A stretch of 64,000 bases of DNA from contig CAJTDL010000006.1 in the NCBI GenBank assembly GCA_910575035.1, positions 186,001-250,000 of the forward strand, in the 5' to 3' direction. This DNA is from Lachnospiraceae bacterium. GTDB taxonomy: Bacteria; Bacillota; Clostridia; Lachnospirales; Lachnospiraceae. Both the position numbers and the translations under genes were made by a program. Numbering within the stretch: position 1 is the stretch's first letter; the number at the start of each line of letters is the position of its first letter. The notes under the pieces were generated by a model. That model searched no databases and was not told the origin of the DNA. It worked only from the letters and a program-made list of their open reading frames with translations. This document shows positions 9,048-17,628 of this stretch, piece after piece.

Positions 9048-10556
9048 ATGGAACATGAAACAAAATCCCTGGGAACAACCTCACAGCGCTGCCTGACATG
9101 GATCTACCTGCTGGTGATGCTGGGAGGCTTTCCTTTCTATTTTCAGAATAATTATATTAACATAGTGGCTTCCAAGAAAAGCTATTTCCAGACAGCCACC
9201 CTCGTTTTCCTTGCGCTGATAGCCATTTTCGGCATTTGCGCCTATATAGAAGCCAGTAAGCCAAGACCCCTTGCATTTCCCCTTAGCGCCGCTGACCTGT
9301 GCGCATTGGCTTTTCTGGCCGTAGTGGCTGTCTCCTGCTACCTTAGCCCAGAGGGGGCGGAGGCCTTTTGGGGGAACAAAGGAAGGCAGATGGGGGGCTT
9401 ATTCCTGCTCCTTTGCCTTGGCGTTTATTTTGCCGTTTCCAGGCACTATGCGCACAGAAAATGGATTGGCTGGCTGCTCCTTTTTTCCTCCATCCTCCTG
9501 TGGTTCATTATGGCCTGCAACTTCTGGAACTGGGATCTGCTGGGCATGCATTCTAACCTGAGCAAACGCCAGGTGACCCTTTTCCTGGGCACTCTTGGGA
9601 ACCAGAATATCAACGCCAGCTACAGCAGCGTCCTTGCCTCCCTGATGCTGGCCTTTTACTATTCCAGTGAGAAGGCAGCCCATAGCCTTTGCCTTTGGGG
9701 AGTTTCTGCCTTTGGCGTCTATGCCTGCTTCTGTACCTCCAGCGACAGCTGGCTTCTGGCTCTTTCAGGCACATTGCTGCTGCTTTTGGGGCTGTCTATG
9801 GGAAATGCACCCCAAATGATGAAATGGCTGAAATGCTGTATGGCCTTTTGCTGCGGCAGCCTTGCCATGGGGCTGACAGTGGCCTTCGCCAAATCCACCC
9901 ACTGGAAAAACCGCTACATCCAGCGTTTCTGTAAGCAGAAGCTTTTGGCCTCTATGGCGGATATCCGCGTGGCCTTGGCAGGGATTGCCATTTTACTGAT
10001 TCTGGGGCTTTTAGTCCGCCATATGCATACAGGCAGCAGGGCTATGGAGTTCCTGAAAAAATATGGCAATAAAATACTGATTGGGCTCCTCCTATTGGGA
10101 ATCCTGGCTGCAGGGGCTGCCATTTTCCCTTTGGAAGACAGCTTTGGCACCAACCGGGGATATATCTGGAAACGCACTTTGCTGAATTTTAAAGAGCTTC
10201 CTCTCTGGCAGAAGCTCTTTGGCTACGGGCCTAATTGCTTCTACCAATCCCTCCAACAGCGGTTTGGGGCAGAAATGCACGAACTATTTGACAGCCCTTT
10301 TTTAGACGCCCATAACGAAGCCCTCCAGATCCTCGCCATTACAGGGATCCTTGGCCTGGCCTCCTATCTGGGGATGCAGCTCTCCCTGCTGGCCTCCTGC
10401 CTGCGCAAATGCCGGCTGGACGGGATTTTTCTGGCAGGAAGCGTAGGGATCACAGCATATCTGCTGCAGGGCCTTGTCAACAATCCTTCTATTTTTACAT
10501 TGCCGCCCTTCTTCCTTTTCCTTGGAATCCTGGAAAACCGCCTGCGAAAAGCCTGA
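9048..10556 (+). CDS. O-antigen ligase/polymerase-like membrane protein (Wzy_C family)
   Basis: This 502-residue protein has about 12 predicted hydrophobic segments. Between the later helices is the large extracytoplasmic loop typical of the RfaL/Wzy_C family. That loop contains the segment RGYIWKRTL..F..LPLWQKLFGYGPNCF and the conserved D..HNE motif in FLDAHNEALQILAITGILGL. The family joins or polymerises lipid-linked glycans at the outer face of the membrane. In a Gram-positive context it may act on a wall or surface polysaccharide, but no glycosyltransferase genes are adjacent, so the substrate is unknown. The ribosome-binding site before ATG 9048 is weak. An intrinsic terminator lies just after the gene. 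Confidence 0.72.
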   Translation: MEHETKSLGTTSQRCLTWIYLLVMLGGFPFYFQNNYINIVASKKSYFQTATLVFLALIAIFGICAYIEASKPRPLAFPLSAADLCALAFLAVVAVSCYLSPEGAEAFWGNKGRQMGGLFLLLCLGVYFAVSRHYAHRKWIGWLLLFSSILLWFIMACNFWNWDLLGMHSNLSKRQVTLFLGTLGNQNINASYSSVLASLMLAFYYSSEKAAHSLCLWGVSAFGVYACFCTSSDSWLLALSGTLLLLLGLSMGNAPQMMKWLKCCMAFCCGSLAMGLTVAFAKSTHWKNRYIQRFCKQKLLASMADIRVALAGIAILLILGLLVRHMHTGSRAMEFLKKYGNKILIGLLLLGILAAGAAIFPLEDSFGTNRGYIWKRTLLNFKELPLWQKLFGYGPNCFYQSLQQRFGAEMHELFDSPFLDAHNEALQILAITGILGLASYLGMQLSLLASCLRKCRLDGIFLAGSVGITAYLLQGLVNNPSIFTLPPFFLFLGILENRLRKA

Positions 10557-10582
10557 AAAGCAGGAGTTTATAAACTTTTAAT

Positions 10583-10623
10583 AATTCCGCAATCCCTTGA
10601 TTTTCCTTAGGTTACGGAATTTT
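10583..10623 (+). terminator. Intrinsic terminator before htpG
   Basis: AATTCCGCAA (10583-10592) pairs with TTACGGAATT (10612-10621) with one mismatch and runs into TTT. It separates the ligase-like gene from the CIRCE-htpG unit. Confidence 0.6.
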
Positions 10624-10624
10624 G

Positions 10625-10651
10625 TTAGCACTCATTTCGAAAGAGTGCTAA
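10625..10651. promoter_or_regulatory. Perfect CIRCE operator (HrcA site) upstream of htpG
   Basis: TTAGCACTC, nine bases, then GAGTGCTAA exactly matches the CIRCE consensus bound by the heat-shock repressor HrcA. It ends 7 bases before the -35 box of the htpG promoter. Confidence 0.95.
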
Positions 10652-10658
10652 TTTTTTC

Positions 10659-10687
10659 TTGACTTTTGAAAAAATGAGGATTACAAT
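10659..10687 (+). promoter_or_regulatory. htpG sigma-A promoter
   Basis: TTGACT (10659-10664) and TACAAT (10682-10687) are spaced by 17 bases, directly downstream of the CIRCE operator. An in-frame TTG at 10659 that could be mistaken for a start codon is in fact the first three bases of this -35 box. Confidence 0.85.
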
Positions 10688-10736
10688 CTTTTATAACAAA
10701 GGGAAACTAATATTAAAACGAAGGAGTGTACAGACT

Positions 10737-12842
10737 ATGAGCAATAAGCATGGCAACCTTTCCATCAACAGTGAGAATATTTTCCCCATTATCAAAAAAT
10801 GGCTGTATTCTGACCATGACATTTTTTACAGGGAGCTGATTTCCAATGGCTGTGACGCTATTACTAAGCTGAAGAAGCTGGATCTGATGGGAGAATATGA
10901 GCTTCCGCAAGATTATGAGCCAAAGATCCAGGTCCTGGTAAACCCAGAGGAAAAAACCTTAAAGTTCATTGACAACGGCCTTGGCATGACCGCTGATGAA
11001 GTAGAAGAATATATCAACCAGATCGCCTTCTCCGGCGCAACGGATTTCCTGGAAAAATACAAGGATAAGGCCAGCGAGGAGCAGATTATCGGCCACTTTG
11101 GCCTTGGATTCTATTCTGCCTTTATGGTGGCAGACGAGGTGCATATTGACTCCCTTTCCTACCGTGAAGGCGCCACTGCTGTCCATTGGTCCTGTGACGG
11201 CGGCACAGAGTTTGACATGGCGGATGGCTCCAAGGCAGAGGTTGGAACAGAGATCACCCTGTTCTTAAATGAGGACTGCGTAGAATTTTCTAACGAATAC
11301 CGTGCAAGGGAAGTCATTGAAAAATACTGCTCCTTTATGCCAATCCCGATTTTCCTGAAAAAAGAAAATGCGGAAACGGAATATGAGACCATCTTGACTG
11401 AGGAAGTCACCGAAAAAGACACCGTTGTAGAAACGATTATTGAAGAGCCTAAATTTGAGGAGAAAGAAAATGAGGATGGCACCAAAGAGCAGGTAGAGGT
11501 TTCCCCACGCACCGAAAAAGCCAAGATCATCAAACGCCCGGTTGCCCTAAACGATATCCATCCCCTCTGGGGCAAGCACCCCAATGACTGCACCGACGAG
11601 GAGTATAAGGCCTTCTACCGCAAGGTATTCCAAGATTACAAGGAGCCTTTGTTCTGGATCCACCTGAATATGGACTACCCCTTCAACTTAAAGGGCATCC
11701 TGTACTTCCCAAAGATCAACACCGAATACGATTCCATTGAAGGCACCATCAAACTGTATAACAACCAAGTATTTATCGCAGACAACATCAAAGAGGTAAT
11801 CCCAGAGTTTCTGATGCTTTTAAAAGGCGTGATCGACTGCCCGGATTTGCCTTTGAACGTATCCAGAAGCGCGCTGCAAAATGACGGTTTTGTCCAGAAA
11901 ATTTCCGATTATATCACCAAAAAGGTGGCTGACAAGCTCACTGGCATGTGCAAGACCGACAAAGAATCTTATGAGAAATACTGGGACGATATCAGCCCCT
12001 TTATTAAATTCGGCTGCCTGAAGGACGAGAAATTCTGCGACAAGATGAACGACTACATCCTGTTTAAAAACTTAGGGGACAAGTACCTGACCCTTCCAGA
12101 ATGCCTGAAGGTGGATGAGCCCAAACAGGAAGCCGATACTGAAAATACAGAAGGTTCTGGCGGCGGGGCAGAGGAAGCTTCCAGTGATGGGACTGCGGAT
12201 GCAGCAGGCGGCACAGCTGGCGATGGGGAAGAAAAAGACACCCGCAAGCCCGTATACTATGTAACGGACAGGCAGCAGCAGGGGCAGTATATCAAGATGT
12301 TCCAGGAACAGGGCATGGATGCGGTTATTTTAGACCACAACATTGACACCTCATTCATTACCCAGTTAGAGCGCAGGAACGAGAAAATCAAGTTTGTCCG
12401 CATTGACGCAGACCTGACAGATTCCCTGAAAGAGGATGTTTCCGAGGAGGACTTGAAAGAGGCAAAGGAATCCTTAACAGAGACCTTCCGCAAGGCTCTT
12501 GGGGACGAGAACCTGAATGTATCTGTGGAAAAGCTGAAAAATGCAGATATTTCCTCTGTCATTACCCTCTCTGAGGAAGGCCGCCGCATGCAGGATATGA
12601 TGAAAATGTATGGCATGGCTGGCATGAACCCTTCCATGTTTGGAGGGGACAGGACATTGGTGCTGAACGCCAATAACACACTGGTACAGTATATCCTAGG
12701 GCACAAAGATTCCGAGCATGTGCCTATGTTCTGTGAGCAGCTCTATGACCTTGCCATGTTGGGCAACTGCCCGTTGACGCCAGATGCCATGAGCAAATTT
12801 ATTACCCGCAGCAACCAGATCATGATGCTTCTAGCAAAATAA
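10737..12842 (+). CDS. htpG: Chaperone protein HtpG (Hsp90)
   Basis: This 701-residue Hsp90 chaperone has the GHKL ATPase fold. ATP-site motifs are visible as REL.SN..DA (N-box), DNG.GM (G1) and GHFGLGFYSAFMVAD (lid and G2). The middle domain contains the YFPK and LPLNVSRS segments, and a C-terminal dimerisation domain follows. The chosen start at 10737 has AAGGAG 10 bases upstream; the in-frame extension to 10659 overlaps the promoter and is rejected. A low-complexity acidic/Gly-rich insert (about residues 461-503) separates the middle and C-terminal regions. A perfect CIRCE element precedes the gene, so HrcA control is expected together with groESL. Confidence 0.96.
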   Translation: MSNKHGNLSINSENIFPIIKKWLYSDHDIFYRELISNGCDAITKLKKLDLMGEYELPQDYEPKIQVLVNPEEKTLKFIDNGLGMTADEVEEYINQIAFSGATDFLEKYKDKASEEQIIGHFGLGFYSAFMVADEVHIDSLSYREGATAVHWSCDGGTEFDMADGSKAEVGTEITLFLNEDCVEFSNEYRAREVIEKYCSFMPIPIFLKKENAETEYETILTEEVTEKDTVVETIIEEPKFEEKENEDGTKEQVEVSPRTEKAKIIKRPVALNDIHPLWGKHPNDCTDEEYKAFYRKVFQDYKEPLFWIHLNMDYPFNLKGILYFPKINTEYDSIEGTIKLYNNQVFIADNIKEVIPEFLMLLKGVIDCPDLPLNVSRSALQNDGFVQKISDYITKKVADKLTGMCKTDKESYEKYWDDISPFIKFGCLKDEKFCDKMNDYILFKNLGDKYLTLPECLKVDEPKQEADTENTEGSGGGAEEASSDGTADAAGGTAGDGEEKDTRKPVYYVTDRQQQGQYIKMFQEQGMDAVILDHNIDTSFITQLERRNEKIKFVRIDADLTDSLKEDVSEEDLKEAKESLTETFRKALGDENLNVSVEKLKNADISSVITLSEEGRRMQDMMKMYGMAGMNPSMFGGDRTLVLNANNTLVQYILGHKDSEHVPMFCEQLYDLAMLGNCPLTPDAMSKFITRSNQIMMLLAK

Positions 12843-12863
12843 GCCATTCGATGCAAACGCTAA

Positions 12864-12926
12864 AAAATGCCGGAAACCAGCAAGGCAAAACCAAATGCTC
12901 CATACCCTGCTGGCTCCCGGCATTTT
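12864..12926. terminator. Bidirectional terminator between htpG and the PrsA-like gene
   Basis: AAAATGCCGG and CCAGCA (12864-12882) pair with TGCTGG and CCGGCATTTT (12908-12926) around a 25-base loop, with A and T runs on both outer sides. This suits two convergent genes. Confidence 0.8.
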
Positions 12927-12948
12927 CATTGCTGCCAGCCACTCTTTC

Positions 12949-13938
12949 TTACCAATTACAGTATTTCTCATAAACCTCAAAAAAGCTGTCCGTCTGTACC
13001 TCCGGCGTCACTTTCACCTCCACCTTTTCCCAGACATTTTCATAATACTCGGATGGAAGCTCATCCAGAAATGCCTGGTACACATCATCAAACACCTCTT
13101 TCCGGCGTTTTTCCAGGATCACGGATTTATTAATATCCGTTTTCTCCTGATCAAAATGATTGATGCACTTTATGAAATAATATCCTTTATCTGTCTCAAT
13201 CATATTGCTGACCTGGTTATTTTCCATAGAAAAAGCTTCTTTCTCCACCTCTGGCGGCACATCTGCCCGGCTGAATGTGACTTCTGTCTCAGAAGCCTCA
13301 TTATAGGCGCTGGCAACTGACAGGAAATCAGCCCCTTCCTCCAGGCTCATTTCCACATCCTCTGCCTTATCCTGGTCAGACACCACAATCTGCTGTGCTA
13401 CCATAATCCGCGCCTCATCATCACTGACCTCATTATCCACGCCTTCTGTCAGATGGGTGTAAAGCTTATTTGCAAGCCCATACCGCCTGTAAAGTGTCTC
13501 AATATCGCTCTCCTTCACCTGCATATATTTCTTTTCCGCATCATTCAGGGAATCAAAATAAGCCTTTGCCGCTGTCTGGACCTTCCCCTTTTCCTCCTCT
13601 GTCAGGGAAATCCCCTTTTCCTCTGCCAGATAGTCCATCGCCATAATCTGCGCCAGCCTTGCAATGGTCAGGTCCTTTACATAGGATTCCAAATTGTTCT
13701 CCTCAAATTCATGGTTCCACAAATTGATCCCATACATGGTGGCGTACATATTCTGGTAATTGGTCAGTACCACCTTGGCCTCCGGCAATGTACATACCTC
13801 ATCCTGAATCTTAAACACCCGCTCGCTCCCCAAACCGGCGGTTACCATTTCCTGGGCCTCACTTAAAGTACAGCCGCCCAAAAATAAGCAGGACAGCATG
13901 CATCCCACAATAATTTTGTATCTCATCTGTCTTTTCAT
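12949..13938 (-). CDS. PrsA-like foldase lipoprotein (parvulin family)
   Basis: The 329-residue protein has a lipoprotein signal with lipobox LGGC at about residues 20-23, so it should be anchored to the outer face of the membrane. A SurA/PrsA-like N-terminal helical region (about 50-170) is followed by a parvulin-type peptidyl-prolyl isomerase domain (about 175-270) with GADFLSVASAYNEAS and DKGYYFIKCINHF. By family knowledge PrsA helps exported proteins fold after translocation. It is the last gene of a same-strand group with maf, a small acidic protein and an FAD oxidoreductase. Whether the isomerase active site is functional was not determined. Confidence 0.82.
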   Translation of the reverse strand: MKRQMRYKIIVGCMLSCLFLGGCTLSEAQEMVTAGLGSERVFKIQDEVCTLPEAKVVLTNYQNMYATMYGINLWNHEFEENNLESYVKDLTIARLAQIMAMDYLAEEKGISLTEEEKGKVQTAAKAYFDSLNDAEKKYMQVKESDIETLYRRYGLANKLYTHLTEGVDNEVSDDEARIMVAQQIVVSDQDKAEDVEMSLEEGADFLSVASAYNEASETEVTFSRADVPPEVEKEAFSMENNQVSNMIETDKGYYFIKCINHFDQEKTDINKSVILEKRRKEVFDDVYQAFLDELPSEYYENVWEKVEVKVTPEVQTDSFFEVYEKYCNW

Positions 13939-14040
13939 CTGTGTTTCACCTATTCATCTATGTTCTTTCCAAATTTTCTCTTCCCACACTGCTTACGGCA
14001 ATGCAGGATGCTGCGCACACGCCCAGCCCATTTGCAATGC

Positions 14041-15435
14041 TTACATGGCATGCAGAATGCTGCGTGCCACGCTCAGGCCATTTGCGGATGCCTGCTGCAG
14101 CCCCCTGGTAGCGGATGCGCCATCCCCGATTGCCCGCAGCCCTGGGATATTTGTCTCAAAATCCTGGTTGACCACTACCTTATTAGAATAAAACTTCACT
14201 TCTACGCCATACAGCAGCGTCTCATCACTGGCAATCCCCGGCGTCACTTTATCCAATGCAAAGATCATTTCCTGGATATCTACCATGATACGATGGGGAA
14301 ACACCAGCGACAAATCCCCAGGAACCGCATCTTTCAGCGTAGGGATCAGGTTATTCCGGCATAGCCTCTCCTCTGTGGTGCGCCTCCCCCTGCGGAAATC
14401 CCCAAAAGCCTGCACCAGGATTCTGCCATCACAAAGCATATTGGACAGCTGGGCAATCTGCTTCCCATATTCAATAGGCGTCTTAAAAGGCTTCGTAAAA
14501 TTCTTAGACACCAGCAAGGCGAAATTCGTATTGTGGGTCTTTAATTCACTGGACTTATACGCATGCCCATTGACCACTGCCAAGCCATCATCATAATACT
14601 CTGTTGCCACCTCCCCGGAAGGGTTCGTGCAAAATGTCCGCACCTTGTCATCAAAGGTAGGCGTATGGTACACCAGCTTAGCTTCATACAGGTTCTGGTT
14701 CAGAAATTCCATCACCTCATCCCGGACCTCTACCCGGACGCCGATATCCACCGTCCCTACCTTCGTCTCAATCCCATGCCTCTGGCATACATGGCTGAAC
14801 CAGTCCGCCCCCTCTCTTCCAATTGCGCAGACGACCTCATTTCCCATATAAGCCTCTCCATGGCTTGTGACAACGCCCACTGCCCTTCCATCCTCTATCT
14901 GGATATCCTCTACCATCGTCTGGAATTTCATCTCCACGCCCAGCCCCAGCAAATGCTCCTGCAGGCGCATATAAATCTTGTAGCCCTCTTCTGTGCCCAG
15001 ATGCCGAATGGGGCACTCCACCAGCTTTAGATTTGCATTGATGGCTTTGCGGCGGATTTCCCGGATTTCCTTCTCCTTCCCAACCCCATAGACACTGTGG
15101 TCAGCGCCAAATTTCAGGTATATCTCATCAGATTCCTTGATCAATGCAAACGCTTTCTCATATCCCAATATTTCTGGCAGGTTCCCGCCCACATCCGGGG
15201 AAAGGGATAACTTCCCATCAGAAAAAGCGCCTGCCCCTGCAAACCCTGTCGTAATAGAGCATGGCTGGCATCCCACGCAGACCTTCGTCTTACGCTTCGG
15301 GCATTGGCGTTCCTCAATCCTCCGCCCCTTCTCCAGCATTAAAATATGGATATCTGGCTTCTGGTGGATCAGCTCATAGGCACAAAAAATCCCTGAAGGC
15401 CCAGCTCCCACAATAATCACATCATATTGATCCAT
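14041..15435 (-). CDS. FAD-dependent dehydrogenase of the COG2509 type
   Basis: The 464-residue protein begins MDQYDVIIVGAGPSGIFCAY, a classic GxGxxG dinucleotide-binding fold for FAD. A four-cysteine segment (CPKRKTKVCVGCQPC, about 59-73) precedes FAGAGAFSDGKLSLSPDVGG, which is characteristic of the COG2509 family of uncharacterised FAD-dependent oxidoreductases. The C-terminal IPGLRAIGDGASATRGLQQA segment closes the FAD site. The substrate is unknown. ATG 15435 was chosen because AAGGAG lies 6 bases upstream; an in-frame start 42 bases earlier lacks this. The gene is 103 bases upstream of the PrsA-like gene on the same strand. Confidence 0.85.
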   Translation of the reverse strand: MDQYDVIIVGAGPSGIFCAYELIHQKPDIHILMLEKGRRIEERQCPKRKTKVCVGCQPCSITTGFAGAGAFSDGKLSLSPDVGGNLPEILGYEKAFALIKESDEIYLKFGADHSVYGVGKEKEIREIRRKAINANLKLVECPIRHLGTEEGYKIYMRLQEHLLGLGVEMKFQTMVEDIQIEDGRAVGVVTSHGEAYMGNEVVCAIGREGADWFSHVCQRHGIETKVGTVDIGVRVEVRDEVMEFLNQNLYEAKLVYHTPTFDDKVRTFCTNPSGEVATEYYDDGLAVVNGHAYKSSELKTHNTNFALLVSKNFTKPFKTPIEYGKQIAQLSNMLCDGRILVQAFGDFRRGRRTTEERLCRNNLIPTLKDAVPGDLSLVFPHRIMVDIQEMIFALDKVTPGIASDETLLYGVEVKFYSNKVVVNQDFETNIPGLRAIGDGASATRGLQQASANGLSVARSILHAM

Positions 15436-15517
15436 AAAGCTCTCCTTTTCTTCCAAAATTCCCTGCTGTACAAACACAGGCTATCCATCCCCCTATTCTT
15501 TCCCCGCCTTCCCATTA

Positions 15518-15590
15518 CAGCACAAAAGCAGAGGAATGCCCCTTCCTCTGTCTCATTCCTCCTGCAGCACAAAAAAACAGAGGGATGTCC
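15518..15590. repeat. Short imperfect direct repeat
   Basis: CAGCACAAAAGCAGAGGAATG (from 15518) recurs 47 bases later as CAGCACAAA..CAGAGGGATG (from 15565). It lies in the 280-base spacer between the oxidoreductase and the small acidic protein. The spacer holds no credible gene. Confidence 0.35.
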
Positions 15591-15715
15591 CATGCAGCCT
15601 GCACTTACACCCAAGCCGTAATCTCTGCGCTGCATCCGCATGGCAGTTCCTGCCTGGCATCAGCTGTTATACTGCATTTAACATGGCAGTTCCTGTACAT
15701 CCCTCTTCTACGCCG

Positions 15716-15979
15716 CTATGCCTCAACTAGCAAATACCTTCCATCTGGCAATGCGAACACCTCCGATGCGTCCTCTAAGTCGTCATCGCTCATCTGGGCA
15801 ATATCTGCGCCTTCTTCCTCAAAATATGCCCGTACCTCTTTCAGGTTATTGCAAACCACAGCCATACAGTCTTCCAAGAATGCTTCTGCTTCCTCCATAT
15901 TGGATGCCACACGCTCATCAAAAAGCTGGGACTGGTTGTTCAAAAAGCATTCTACACACATTTCATCATATTCGTTCAT
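15716..15979 (-). CDS. Small acidic protein of unknown function
   Basis: This 87-residue protein is strongly acidic (many Glu and Asp) and has three cysteines, two of them close together in DEMCVECFLNN near the N-terminus. It has no signal peptide or membrane helix. The start ATG 15979 has GAGGAGGA 6-8 bases upstream, which supports translation. It lies 51 bases downstream of maf on the same strand, so the two probably share a transcript. The family is not recognised. The spacing of the first two cysteines could allow metal or redox chemistry, but nothing shows this. Confidence 0.7.
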   Translation of the reverse strand: MNEYDEMCVECFLNNQSQLFDERVASNMEEAEAFLEDCMAVVCNNLKEVRAYFEEEGADIAQMSDDDLEDASEVFALPDGRYLLVEA

Positions 15980-16030
15980 TGTTCATCCTCCTCTCGATCC
16001 CCTCCTTACGGTTCTATGATAGTATGAAAC

Positions 16031-16681
16031 TCAGAAAATTTCAATGCCTGATTTTATCAATTCTTGATTAATTCTTGCCACTGGAAGCCCTACCACGTTA
16101 TTATAGTCCCCCTGTATGCCCTGAACCAGTACAGCTCCCCTGCCCTGAATGCCATAAGCGCCAGCTTTATCCATAGGCTCCCCTGTTTCCACATACGCCG
16201 CAATCTGCTGCTCTGATAAAGAATACATCGTAACCTTTGTTTCTTCATAAAAACTAACTTTCATTTCCTTTCCATCCTCCAAAACCAGCAATGTAACCCC
16301 GGTAAATACGCTGTGTGTGCTTCCGGAAAGCATACGCAGCATAGCTTTTGCGTCTTCTTTATCTTTGGGCTTCCCCAAAATCCTGCCTGCATAGGCCACT
16401 AACGTATCAGCCCCCAGGACCAGGGTAATTTGTGGAGCCACGCCATCTGGCTGAGATATCTGCCGCCCTACAGAATCTGAACAGGCTGGATGCCGGCCCA
16501 AATCCTGGGCAACCTCTGCCGCTTTTTGAAAAGATAGCTCCTGTACTGCCTGAAAAGGCTGGGAGCTGGTAATGTTTTCTTCCCCTTTTGAAGGGATAAC
16601 CTCAAAAGATACGCCGATTTGTTGTAATAATTCTTTGCGGCGGGGAGATGCGGAGGCCAGGATTAATCTGTAATTTGCCAT
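16031..16681 (-). CDS. maf: Maf family nucleotide pyrophosphatase
   Basis: The 216-residue protein begins with LILASASPRRKELLQQIG, the hallmark of the Maf family, and contains LVLGADTLVAYAGRILGKPKD and the EPMDKAGAYGIQGRGA signature. Maf proteins hydrolyse non-canonical nucleoside triphosphates (dTTP/UTP or modified pyrimidines) to monophosphates and have been linked to septum inhibition. A segment of about 25 residues near 75-95 (HPACSDSVGRQISQPDGVAP) is longer than in compact Maf proteins. AAAGGAA precedes the ATG. It heads a minus-strand group with the small acidic protein, FAD enzyme and PrsA-like lipoprotein. Confidence 0.92.
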   Translation of the reverse strand: MANYRLILASASPRRKELLQQIGVSFEVIPSKGEENITSSQPFQAVQELSFQKAAEVAQDLGRHPACSDSVGRQISQPDGVAPQITLVLGADTLVAYAGRILGKPKDKEDAKAMLRMLSGSTHSVFTGVTLLVLEDGKEMKVSFYEETKVTMYSLSEQQIAAYVETGEPMDKAGAYGIQGRGAVLVQGIQGDYNNVVGLPVARINQELIKSGIEIF

Positions 16682-16751
16682 GGTTATTTCCTTTCTGAAA
16701 GAATACTTTTTGACAATCTAAAATATTTTTTTTATTTTGCTTACGGTATTT

Positions 16752-16792
16752 GTTACTATTTACGTCCAATGTCAATGGCCAGAAATAGCAAC
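16752..16792. repeat. 41-bp minimal inverted-repeat element
   Basis: GTTACTATTT at the left and AAATAGCAAC at the right form a terminal inverted repeat like that of the neighbouring 255-bp element, with almost no interior. It may be an internally deleted copy. Confidence 0.45.
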
Positions 16793-16801
16793 CTATATTC
16801 T

Positions 16802-17056
16802 GTTACTGTTTACGGCCAATGCCATTAACTTAAAAGGATTTTACAGGCTGGCGGGGGATTGGCTATGCGTCCGCCAGGGGGAGGCTGGGGAAAAACCAAA
16901 ACCATGCCAGAAGCAGGAGAAGCTCAGGGGAGAGCCGCTCATAGCAACAATCCAGGTCGATATTTAAAGTTTGCTTCGCAAAAATCGCCCCTCACTCCTG
17001 AATCATGTTCTCACAGAATACGCAGTCCAGCGCATTCCTGAGGCACAAACAGTAAC
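16802..17056 (+). mobile_element. MITE-like element with 10-bp terminal inverted repeats
   Basis: The ends GTTACTGTTT (16802-16811) and AAACAGTAAC (17047-17056) are a perfect inverted repeat. The flanks TATATTCT (16794-16801) and CATATTCT (17057-17064) match at 7 of 8 positions, as expected for an aged target-site duplication. About 125 bp of its right half are closely similar to the reverse complement of the copy at 52771-53041. It encodes no credible protein. With the small element before it, it fills most of the 503-base gap 16682-17184. Confidence 0.8.
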
Positions 17057-17095
17057 CATATTCTATCACAAACAGCAAAATTCTGCCAGAGTAAG

Positions 17096-17124
17096 TTGAC
17101 AAAGATTCTTTTTTGATATATAAT
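17096..17124 (+). promoter_or_regulatory. Sigma-A promoter of the marR-yczE-like operon
   Basis: TTGACA (17096-17101) and TATAAT (17119-17124) are both perfect consensus hexamers with the ideal 17-base spacer. Confidence 0.9.
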
Positions 17125-17149
17125 CCTTTCAAAGCCAAACTATTAGTTT

Positions 17150-17162
17150 TCTAATCATTAGA
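17150..17162. promoter_or_regulatory. Palindrome, candidate MarR autoregulatory operator
   Basis: TCTAATCATTAGA is a perfect 13-bp palindrome just downstream of the expected transcription start and 22 bases before the MarR-family gene. MarR proteins commonly bind such sites to repress their own operon. Confidence 0.55.
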
Positions 17163-17184
17163 TTTATCACAAAAGGAGCCAGAC

Positions 17185-17628
17185 ATGCAAGAATCCTTAC
17201 ACTACCTGCTTATGGCAGACCACCTATTATTCCAGAAATCTTTACTTACAAGCATAAAAAATACCGGCCTGACACCTGGGCAGCCAAAGATCCTTGATTA
17301 TTTATTGTGCCATGATGGCGTTGTCCAAAAAGAAATCGCAGAAGCCTGCCACATTGAGCCTGCCACCATCACATCTATCTTGCTTGGGATGGAGCAGAAA
17401 GGCTTAATTACGCGGAAAAACCTTAAAGGCAACCGGCGCAGCTTATATGTATTTCTGACAGCGGAAGGGAAAGGCCTTGCGGGGCAGATTAGGTTAAATT
17501 TTCAGGAAATAGAAGAAAAAGCGCTTTCAGGGTTCAGCGGCCATGAAAAAGAACTGCTTTCTTCCCTTTTAACAAAGGTAAACAAAAATATGTGCAGAAA
17601 AGGAGTGTACCATAATGGACAAGAATGA
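17185..17628 (+). CDS. MarR family transcriptional regulator
   Basis: The 147-residue protein has the winged helix-turn-helix of MarR regulators. The recognition region VVQKEIAEACHIEPATITSIL lies at about 51-71, followed by the wing MEQKGLITRKNLKGNRRSLYVFLT. Flanking helices would form the dimer. AAAAGGAG precedes the ATG. The 3' end overlaps the next gene by 14 bases, so the two genes are translationally linked. It most likely regulates its own operon through the palindrome at 17150-17162; the ligand is unknown. Confidence 0.9.
   Translation: MQESLHYLLMADHLLFQKSLLTSIKNTGLTPGQPKILDYLLCHDGVVQKEIAEACHIEPATITSILLGMEQKGLITRKNLKGNRRSLYVFLTAEGKGLAGQIRLNFQEIEEKALSGFSGHEKELLSSLLTKVNKNMCRKGVYHNGQE

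Noticed and set aside
10659-10736. N-terminal extension of HtpG from a TTG start
   Set aside because: The TTG is part of the -35 box; AAGGAG and ATG at 10737 give the standard start.
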